Of a DNA stretch of 5,033 bases, positions 1 through 4,368 are shown in pieces; position 1 is the first letter of the stretch; each line of letters begins with the position of its first letter. A program made the position numbers and the translations under genes. Under the pieces are notes generated by a model, which was not told the origin of the DNA, ran no database searches, and was given only the letters and a program-made list of their open reading frames with translations. Source of the DNA: Thermoplasmata archaeon (lineage in GTDB: Archaea > Thermoplasmatota > Penumbrarchaeia > Penumbrarchaeales > EX4484-36); the NCBI GenBank assembly GCA_021160765.1, contig JAGHBW010000204.1:1-5033 (forward strand), in the 5' to 3' direction.

Positions 1-215
1 ATAAAATGTTGTTCTTTGAGAGTGTAGTAAGGGGGAGGATCGGTTTTGAGGAGAGGGGATACGACGGTTTCGGATACGATCCAATATTCATACCCGAAGA
101 GGACAATCCCCAGGAGTTGACCTTTGCTGAGATGACTACAGAGGAGAAGAACAGAAGGTCCCACAGAGGAAAAGCTTTAAGGAAACTGAAGGAATATCTC
201 CTTGAAACTCCTTGA
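1..215 (+). CDS. rdgB: XTP/dITP pyrophosphatase, RdgB/HAM1 family (C-terminal part; 5' end outside window)
   Basis: This is the tail of a HAM1/RdgB-type nucleotide pyrophosphatase, a cytoplasmic house-cleaning enzyme that hydrolyses XTP, dITP and ITP to the monophosphate plus pyrophosphate so that deaminated purines stay out of DNA and RNA. About 70 codons are visible (first complete codon at 3), roughly the last third of a family usually near 185-200 residues. The two C-terminal signatures are present in order: GFGYDPIFIPEE, then TFAEM, then EKNRRSHRGKAL. The SHR segment contributes to base recognition in characterised homologues. The frame is open at the left edge, so the ATG at 6-8 is an internal methionine (preceded by an in-frame Lys codon), not the start. 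The protein ends just after the SHR helix, as expected for the family, at TGA 213-215. It lies 62 bases upstream of the DUF373 gene on the same strand. Read-through into that gene is possible, although a promoter-like sequence sits between them. Confidence 0.92.
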   Translation, partial: KMLFFESVVRGRIGFEERGYDGFGYDPIFIPEEDNPQELTFAEMTTEEKNRRSHRGKALRKLKEYLLETP

Positions 216-226
216 GAAATCTGCTC

Positions 227-245
227 GGGAAGATTTTAAATATTT
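227..245 (+). promoter_or_regulatory. Putative archaeal promoter (BRE + TATA) for the DUF373-mptE unit
   Basis: A purine-rich BRE-like stretch GGGAAGA (227-233) is followed directly by an A/T-only box TTTTAAATATTT (234-245). This matches the archaeal TFB/TBP recognition arrangement. The core closely resembles the one before porC (GGGAAAG then TTTTATTA at 2216-2230). With the usual 25-27 base spacing, transcription would begin near 264-267, giving a very short leader before the ATG at 278 and cutting into the Shine-Dalgarno-like AAGGTGAGGA (261-270). The true start may therefore lie slightly upstream, or the gene may also be read from upstream of rdgB. Confidence 0.55.
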
Positions 246-260
246 GACGGAACATGAAAA

Positions 261-270
261 AAGGTGAGGA
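261..270 (+). promoter_or_regulatory. Ribosome binding site of the DUF373 gene
   Basis: AAGGTGAGGA lies 7 bases before ATG 278. Its GGTGA core is complementary to the archaeal 16S 3' end (AUCACCUCC). It supports ATG 278 as the start, and the protein from there begins with the family's conserved N-terminus (MKTLILCVDRDDDLG). Confidence 0.55.
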
Positions 271-277
271 CAGGTAG

Positions 278-1366
278 ATGAAGACCCTAATACTCTGCGT
301 GGACAGGGACGATGACCTAGGGGTTAAGGCAAAGGTTAAGTCCCCTATCGTTGGCCGAAAGGCCAATCTGAAAGCTGCCATAGCTCTGGGTCTAGCAGAT
401 CCGGAGGATTCAGATGTTAACGTTCTTCTAATGGGGCTTAAAAAATACGGGGAATACAAAGAGATGGGTAGAGAGGTGGAGATAGCAACAATATGCGGAG
501 ATAAAAACGTTGGAATAAAATCCGACGCGAATCTGATGAGACAATTCCTGGAAGTGGTAAAAAAGTTCACTCCCGATACTGTTGTCCTTGTCTCTGATGG
601 TGCGGAGGATGAGTATATTGTACCCATGATTTCAGCCAAATACCCCATAGAGCACATCTCAAGGGTTGTTGTGAAGCAAAAGGAGAACATTGAGAGCACC
701 CTGTATATCATACTCTCGGCCATCAAAGAGCCGAAAATAAAAAACAGGATAATCGCCCCAGTAGCCATATCACTCCTGCTGCTTGGCATCCTAACCCTGT
801 TCAATATGGTATATCTCGCCTATGGTGCCATCCTTACCTTTATAGGACTTTATCTCCTCGTCTGGATATTCAACCTGAGAGATACCCTGTCAAGGATCTC
901 TCTTGAGATAAGGGTGACGCTCCAGAGCAGAAGGTATGTTTACATCATATCCACCCTTCTTTCAGTCGTTCCTCTTCTCATGACGCTGTATATCGGGTGG
1001 GAGGTGGGTACAAAGGAGAAGGATATAGTCTACTTCCTCTACCATTTCTTTGAAAGAAGCCTCTGGTATCTGGTAAGCGCCGGAGTAATCTATGTTCTGG
1101 GAAACGCAGTGGACGTCTATCTGAGAACTGGAAGAATCCTCAAAGGTTCCTTCGTTTTGACCCTTCTTCTCCTGACCACTGGCCTCTTCTCAGCAGCCTT
1201 TCTAGAGCTCTCCTCCTATCTCCTTGGAATAAGCTCTGCACTTCCGCTTAAGGAGTTCTTCACCTACAGCTTTGTTGGAATCCTCACCGCTGCTGGGACA
1301 CTCCTTCTAAGGGGAACATACAGAGAGAGAAGCCCCGTTAAAAGCAAAGTTGAAGCAAGGGAGTGA
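278..1366 (+). CDS. DUF373 family archaeal membrane protein, function unknown
   Basis: This is a 362-residue member of the archaeal DUF373 family (COG2237-type predicted membrane proteins), recognised from its conserved soluble N-terminal half. Motifs in order are CVDRDDDLG (7-15), PIVGRKANL (23-31), LADPEDSDVN (39-48), a glycine/aspartate turn CGDKNVG (73-79), VSDGAEDEYIVPMI (105-118) and a VVVKQKENIEST strand/helix (130-141). The C-terminal half has about six hydrophobic helices, near residues 157-176, 178-199, 219-240, 260-281, 290-317 and 326-345, and ends in a charged tail. There is no signal peptide. The acidic clusters D9/D11-D13, D41/D44/D46 and D107/E110-E112 look like a possible metal or phosphate-ligand site, but that is inference and no reaction is known to me for this family. 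ATG 278 is chosen because it precedes the conserved strand and has a Shine-Dalgarno 7 bases upstream. Its TGA lies inside the ribosome binding site of mptE, so the two genes are very likely cotranscribed and coupled. Family assignment is secure; function is unknown. Confidence 0.88.
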   Translation: MKTLILCVDRDDDLGVKAKVKSPIVGRKANLKAAIALGLADPEDSDVNVLLMGLKKYGEYKEMGREVEIATICGDKNVGIKSDANLMRQFLEVVKKFTPDTVVLVSDGAEDEYIVPMISAKYPIEHISRVVVKQKENIESTLYIILSAIKEPKIKNRIIAPVAISLLLLGILTLFNMVYLAYGAILTFIGLYLLVWIFNLRDTLSRISLEIRVTLQSRRYVYIISTLLSVVPLLMTLYIGWEVGTKEKDIVYFLYHFFERSLWYLVSAGVIYVLGNAVDVYLRTGRILKGSFVLTLLLLTTGLFSAAFLELSSYLLGISSALPLKEFFTYSFVGILTAAGTLLLRGTYRERSPVKSKVEARE

Positions 1367-1368
1367 TT
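1360..1368 (+). promoter_or_regulatory. Ribosome binding site of mptE, overlapping the upstream stop codon
   Basis: GGAGTGATT lies 3 bases before ATG 1372 and contains the TGA stop (1364-1366) of the DUF373 gene. It matches the archaeal GGAGGTGAT consensus with one G missing. The in-frame GTG at 1363 falls inside this motif, so ATG 1372 is the better start. Ribosomes terminating on the upstream gene would sit on this site, which suggests coupled translation. Confidence 0.6.
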
Positions 1369-1371
1369 AAA

Positions 1372-2151
1372 ATGGAATGGAAGGAGTGGGAGGCTCTTTA
1401 CAAAGCCATAAAACGGGATATTAGCCTAAACTGGAGCGAGGATGAGGCCTCCTCCCGTAGCCTCTCAGCACTGCTTAAAGAGAACAGGAGAATAGAAAAT
1501 TTCGCAGACACCAACAGGCATTTAAAGGAGATCATTGGCGGGAGGAGGGTTTATGTCATGGGAGCAGGACCAGACCTATCCATGGAACTGGATAGGCTTC
1601 AAAGCGAATATGAAAATGAAGGAAAGAGCCTTGAGAAGGGTGTCAGAGAGGACATAATTATAAGCGCCGATGGCGCAACCACGGAGCTTCTCAGGAGGGG
1701 AATAGTCCCAGACATAGTTGTTACAGACCTGGACGGAATAATAGATGATATTCTTGAGGCAAACAACCTCGGCTCTATAATAGTGGTTCACTCCCACGGA
1801 GACAATATAGGAAAACTGGGGGATGTCGTTCCAAGGTTTCACGGCAAGGTGTTGGGCACCACGCAGACAGATCCCACCTCCTTTGATGACCTCTTTAATT
1901 TCGGCGGTTTCACAGATGGCGATAGGGCTGCCTTTCTCGCCCACCACTACGGCGCTGAGCGCATAATTCTTCTCGGGTTTAATTTCAACGACGTGGCGGA
2001 GAAAATAGGGGATACATCCTCCTACTCCCCAGAGGTGAAGTTCAAAAAACTTGCATGGTCAAACATTCTTCTTGGGTACATACCCTCATCAATACTGCGC
2101 TTCTACTCTGAGAGATGGAACCATCCGGAGTTGGACGATATTATGTTCTAA
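1372..2151 (+). CDS. mptE: 6-hydroxymethyl-7,8-dihydropterin pyrophosphokinase, MptE type (DUF115)
   Basis: This 259-residue protein has the signatures of archaeal MptE (DUF115, COG1634-type). In archaea MptE transfers pyrophosphate from ATP to 6-hydroxymethyl-7,8-dihydropterin, the step that activates the pterin for tetrahydromethanopterin or folate-type cofactor synthesis. It is unrelated to bacterial FolK. Visible motifs, numbered from ATG 1372, are a glycine-rich loop VMGAGPDLS (62-70), SADGATTELL (98-107), PDIVVTDLDG (113-122), VHSHGDN (139-145), TQTDP (164-168), FTDGDRAAFLAHH (180-192) and a KLAWSNILL helix (226-234). The acidic residues of the DGAT and TDLDG motifs are plausible Mg-ATP ligands, from family knowledge. 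Length is normal and no membrane segment or signal peptide is seen, so it should act in the cytoplasm. A GTG at 1363 would add three residues (MIK) but lies within the Shine-Dalgarno; ATG 1372 is preferred. It is the second gene of a probable two-gene unit with DUF373. The final carbon carrier in this organism cannot be told from the window. Confidence 0.9.
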   Translation: MEWKEWEALYKAIKRDISLNWSEDEASSRSLSALLKENRRIENFADTNRHLKEIIGGRRVYVMGAGPDLSMELDRLQSEYENEGKSLEKGVREDIIISADGATTELLRRGIVPDIVVTDLDGIIDDILEANNLGSIIVVHSHGDNIGKLGDVVPRFHGKVLGTTQTDPTSFDDLFNFGGFTDGDRAAFLAHHYGAERIILLGFNFNDVAEKIGDTSSYSPEVKFKKLAWSNILLGYIPSSILRFYSERWNHPELDDIMF

Positions 2152-2160
2152 GCCCCAAAG

Positions 2161-2165
2161 TTTTT
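2161..2165 (+). terminator. Weak oligo-T tract after mptE (possible archaeal terminator)
   Basis: A run of five T residues begins 10 bases after the mptE stop, within CCCCAAAGTTTTTAG. Archaeal termination often uses short T-runs without a strong hairpin, and no convincing stem precedes this one. It is suggestive only because of its position between two probable transcription units. Confidence 0.3.
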
Positions 2166-2178
2166 AGCGCGTTTCAAT

Positions 2179-2215
2179 ATGCACGGAATGTGTGCTTCCG
2201 AGGTGTGGAGTGCAT
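2179..2215 (+). repeat. 6-bp inverted repeat just upstream of the por promoter
   Basis: ATGCAC (2179-2184) and GTGCAT (2210-2215) are perfect inverted copies separated by 25 bases. The right arm abuts the BRE-like GGGAAAG at 2216. The position suits a binding site for a dimeric regulator upstream of BRE/TATA, but six base pairs per arm may occur by chance. No function is shown. Confidence 0.3.
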
Positions 2216-2230
2216 GGGAAAGTTTTATTA
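2216..2230 (+). promoter_or_regulatory. Putative archaeal promoter (BRE + TATA) of the porCDAB operon
   Basis: The BRE-like GGGAAAG (2216-2222) runs directly into the TATA-like TTTTATTA (2223-2230). Initiation 25-27 bases downstream would fall near 2252, giving a leader of about 38 bases. That leader holds two Shine-Dalgarno-like motifs, AAGGTGG (2261-2267) and GGAGTGAT (2279-2286). The core nearly repeats that at 227-245. Initiation here would exclude the upstream in-frame ATG 2179 and ATG 2242 from the mRNA. Confidence 0.6.
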
Positions 2231-2278
2231 GAGCGTCATCTATGGGACGGCGGGGGGTAAAAGGTGGAGAAAAGTCAA

Positions 2279-2286
2279 GGAGTGAT
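2279..2286 (+). promoter_or_regulatory. Ribosome binding site of porC
   Basis: GGAGTGAT, the same variant as before mptE, ends 3 bases before ATG 2290. It decides between ATG 2290 and the in-frame upstream ATGs at 2179 and 2242, which would add non-conserved residues before the universally conserved PorC N-terminus. Confidence 0.6.
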
Positions 2287-2289
2287 GCT

Positions 2290-2838
2290 ATGTATGAGGT
2301 AAGGTTTCACGGAAGAGGAGGCCAGGGTGCTGTAACTGCGGCTAACATTCTCGCCGTAGCGGCCTTCAAAGAGGGAAAGGAGGTGCAGGCCTTTCCCATG
2401 TTCGGTGTTGAGAGGCGAGGTGCACCGGTGATGGCCTTCACAAGAATAGATGAGAAGCCTATTGACGTAAAGACACTGATATACAACCCGGATTTCGTTG
2501 TTGTTCTGGACCCGACCCTGATGGAGGTAGTGAACGTCACAGAGGGACTCAAAGATGGAAGCCCCGTGATTATAAACACAAAGAAAAACCCAGAAGAATT
2601 TAATCTGGGCAACTACAAGGTTTACACAGTGGACGCCACCACAATAGCTGTGGAGAACGGATTGGGGACACCCATGAGCCCCATAGTGAACACCGCAATT
2701 ATAGGGAGTTTCGCAAGGGTCAGTGGAATTGTGAAATTGGAATCCGTGATTGAAGCGGTTAGGGAGCTCTCCCCTGTGAAGAAGGAGGAGAATGTAAAAG
2801 CCGCAGAGATGGCCTACAAGGCCGTGAAAGGGCTTTAA
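2290..2838 (+). CDS. porC: Pyruvate:ferredoxin oxidoreductase, gamma subunit
   Basis: This 182-residue protein is the gamma subunit of a four-subunit 2-oxoacid:ferredoxin oxidoreductase (POR gamma domain), called PorC in methanogens and PorG in Thermococcales. Conserved features are RFHGRGGQGAVTAA near the N-terminus (5-18), FPMFGVERRGAPV (35-47), a VVVLDPTLMEVV core (70-81), and GTPMSPIVNTAIIGSFARV (126-144). In known enzymes this domain helps bind CoA and completes the cytoplasmic complex; it carries no cluster itself, and no cysteines are seen here. The frame stays open 37 or more codons upstream, but ATG 2290 is chosen because homologues begin directly with this strand and a Shine-Dalgarno ends 3 bases before it. 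It is first in the operon, with porD's start 18 bases after its stop. Length is typical. Pyruvate is the likely substrate from the whole operon, but gamma subunits can be shared with other oxoacid oxidoreductases. Confidence 0.93.
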   Translation: MYEVRFHGRGGQGAVTAANILAVAAFKEGKEVQAFPMFGVERRGAPVMAFTRIDEKPIDVKTLIYNPDFVVVLDPTLMEVVNVTEGLKDGSPVIINTKKNPEEFNLGNYKVYTVDATTIAVENGLGTPMSPIVNTAIIGSFARVSGIVKLESVIEAVRELSPVKKEENVKAAEMAYKAVKGL

Positions 2839-2841
2839 AGA

Positions 2842-2853
2842 GGAGGTGTGATT
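2842..2853 (+). promoter_or_regulatory. Ribosome binding site of porD
   Basis: GGAGGTGTGATT sits in the 18-base gap after porC, 3 bases before ATG 2857. Its GGAGGTG is a near-perfect anti-16S match. The in-frame GTG at 2848 overlaps this motif, so ATG 2857 is the better start. Confidence 0.7.
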
Positions 2854-2856
2854 GAG

Positions 2857-3168
2857 ATGGTTAAAATATACCTTGGAGCTGTAAACCCCCACCCGGGTTC
2901 AGCACTTGAGTACAAAACAGGCAGCTGGAGAACAATGAAACCCGTTGTGAACGAGGATAAATGCATTGGCTGCTGGTTCTGCTACATGTACTGTCCCGAT
3001 TCTGCCATAAGGATGGAGAAGGTCACCGTAAAGAAGGAGGTTCGGGGGGAGGTGAAGGAGATTGTGAAGGAGGTGGCCAGAATAGATTACGACTACTGCA
3101 AGGGCTGTGGAATATGTGCCGCTGAATGCCCTGTTAAGGCGATAGAGATGGTGTATGAGGAGAAGTGA
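2857..3168 (+). CDS. porD: Pyruvate:ferredoxin oxidoreductase, delta subunit (2x[4Fe-4S] ferredoxin)
   Basis: PorD is the ferredoxin-like subunit that carries electrons from the cluster in PorB out to free ferredoxin. From ATG 2857 it has 103 residues. The N-terminal segment GSALEYKTGSWRTMKPVV (14-31) is typical of PorD, which separates it from a generic ferredoxin. Two full [4Fe-4S] motifs follow: C36, C39, C42, C46-P and C81, C84, C87, C91-P. The second lies in the highly conserved DYDYCKGCGICAAECP context. The stretch between the two motifs is longer than I expect for this subunit (34 residues between C46 and C81) and contains a Lys/Glu/Val-rich imperfect repeat at about 58-74. A GTG nine bases upstream is rejected as the start because it lies in the Shine-Dalgarno. 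Its stop overlaps the porA ATG by one base (TGATG), so translation is probably coupled. All eight cluster ligands are present and the gene looks functional. Confidence 0.94.
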   Translation: MVKIYLGAVNPHPGSALEYKTGSWRTMKPVVNEDKCIGCWFCYMYCPDSAIRMEKVTVKKEVRGEVKEIVKEVARIDYDYCKGCGICAAECPVKAIEMVYEEK

Positions 3169-4367
3169 TGGAGATGAAAGAGATCATACGTGGTAATATG
3201 GCTACAGCCCTGGCAGCGAAGATGGCCAGGGTTGAGGTGGTGCCAGCCTTCCCCATCACCCCTTCAACGCTTTTCCCGGAGAAGATATCAGAATACATAG
3301 CCAATGGGGAGCTGGACGCCGAGATGATTCTCGTTGAATCTGAACACTCCGCAATGAGCGCTGCAGTGGGAGCCTCCGCAGCCGGTGCAAGAGTTGCAAC
3401 GGCCACAGCCTCGCAGGGTCTGGCTCTTATGCATGAGATACTTTTCATCGCCTCTTCCATGAGGCTTCCTATAGTAATGGCCATCGGGAACAGGGCGCTC
3501 TCTGGACCCATTAACATATGGGCCGACCACTCGGATACAATGGCGGAAAGGGATTCTGGGTGGATGCAGTTCTACGCCGAGAACAATCAGGAGGCCTTTG
3601 ATTTAATGCTAATGGCCTTCAGAATCGCAGAGGATCGGAGGGTCCTTCTCCCTGCAATGATAGGCCTTGATGCCTTCACACTGACACATACTATGGAGCC
3701 TGTGGACTACCCATCACAAGAAGAGGTTGATGACTTCCTCCCACCATATAATCCTCCATATACACTGGATGTTAAAAGACCCATGACCTTCGGTTCCTTT
3801 GCCACCCCCGACTCATACATGGAGTTCAAGTGGGCACAGACGGTGGCTATTGAAAACTCCTACAAGGTGATTGACGAGGTCTTTGAAGAGTACAAAAAGC
3901 GCTTTGGAAGGGAGTATAAGAGGGTTTCTGGCTTTATGACAGAGGATGCGGATGTTGTTATTGTCAGCATGGGCTCAGCATCTGGAACCCTCCGGGATGC
4001 CGTGAGGAGGATGAGAAAGGAGGGTATGAAGGTGGGAGCGGTTAAGATAACAACATTCCGTCCCTTCCCCTTCAAGGAAATAAAGGAGCTGACAAAGAAC
4101 GCAAAGATCATAGCTGTGGCCGAGAGGGCTATTTCCCCTGGTTTTGGAGGACCTGTGGCCGGAGAGATCGCAACAGCCTTCATAAACGAGAAAGAACGGC
4201 CACTCATATCGGACTTCATAATCGGATTGGGCGGTAGGGACATAACTCAGAAGGACTTCAAGTACATCGCAGAGACCGCACTAAAAGAAGCAGAGAGTGG
4301 TGAGGTCTCCCCATGGGTCAAGTGGGTGAACATCAACCCTGAAGAGGTCCCCCCGGGAGGTGAGTAA
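3168..4367 (+). CDS. porA: Pyruvate:ferredoxin oxidoreductase, alpha subunit
   Basis: PorA is the 399-residue alpha subunit, holding the pyrimidine-binding (POR_N) domain and the PFOR domain II of the enzyme that converts pyruvate + CoA to acetyl-CoA + CO2 with reduction of ferredoxin, or the reverse for carbon fixation. Motifs in order are AFPITPSTLFPE (27-38), VESEHSAMSAAVGASAAGA (56-74), TATASQGLALMHE (78-90), GNRALSGPINIWADHSD (107-123), ERDSGWMQFYAENNQEA (127-143), LTHTMEPVDYPS (172-183), a domain II start at EDADVVIVSMGSASGT (259-274) and TFRPFPFKE (296-304). T31 and R109 fit the Thr and Arg that contact pyruvate in studied PFORs (T31 and R114 in Desulfovibrio), by alignment from memory. 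Length is normal. The start is ATG 3168, one base overlapping the porD stop, with GAGGAG at 3157-3162. ATG 3174 is a real alternative, removing two residues. The PINIWADHSD and MEPVDYPS segments resemble methanogen-type PorA, which favours pyruvate over branched-chain oxoacids. Confidence 0.95.
   Translation: MEMKEIIRGNMATALAAKMARVEVVPAFPITPSTLFPEKISEYIANGELDAEMILVESEHSAMSAAVGASAAGARVATATASQGLALMHEILFIASSMRLPIVMAIGNRALSGPINIWADHSDTMAERDSGWMQFYAENNQEAFDLMLMAFRIAEDRRVLLPAMIGLDAFTLTHTMEPVDYPSQEEVDDFLPPYNPPYTLDVKRPMTFGSFATPDSYMEFKWAQTVAIENSYKVIDEVFEEYKKRFGREYKRVSGFMTEDADVVIVSMGSASGTLRDAVRRMRKEGMKVGAVKITTFRPFPFKEIKELTKNAKIIAVAERAISPGFGGPVAGEIATAFINEKERPLISDFIIGLGGRDITQKDFKYIAETALKEAESGEVSPWVKWVNINPEEVPPGGE
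4356..4363 (+). promoter_or_regulatory. Ribosome binding site of porB, inside the end of porA
   Basis: GGAGGTGA is an exact match to the archaeal consensus. It ends 5 bases before ATG 4369 and encodes the last residues of PorA (Gly-Gly-Glu). The porA stop (4365-4367) follows at once, so porB translation is likely fed by ribosomes leaving porA. Confidence 0.75.
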
Positions 4368-4368
4368 G

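Noticed and set aside
136..804. Long minus-strand open frame (about 222 codons) across the rdgB end and the DUF373 N-terminus
   Set aside because: It lies antisense to two well-recognised conserved proteins, has a low-complexity Ser/Phe/Arg composition and shows no family motif; it is a shadow of codon bias on the + strand.
2181..2195. Small hairpin GCAC...GTGC in the por leader
   Set aside because: The stem is only four pairs with a seven-base loop and would not be stable; it is likely chance.
2179..2289. A 37-codon N-terminal extension of porC or a small leader gene
   Set aside because: The BRE/TATA at 2216-2230 lies inside it, the residues do not resemble PorC, and ATG 2290 has its own Shine-Dalgarno.
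2275..2892. Minus-strand open frame of about 205 codons opposite porC and the start of porD
   Set aside because: Its His/Cys/Tyr-rich translation has no recognisable motif and the opposite strand carries a clear PorC; no promoter or ribosome site was seen for it.
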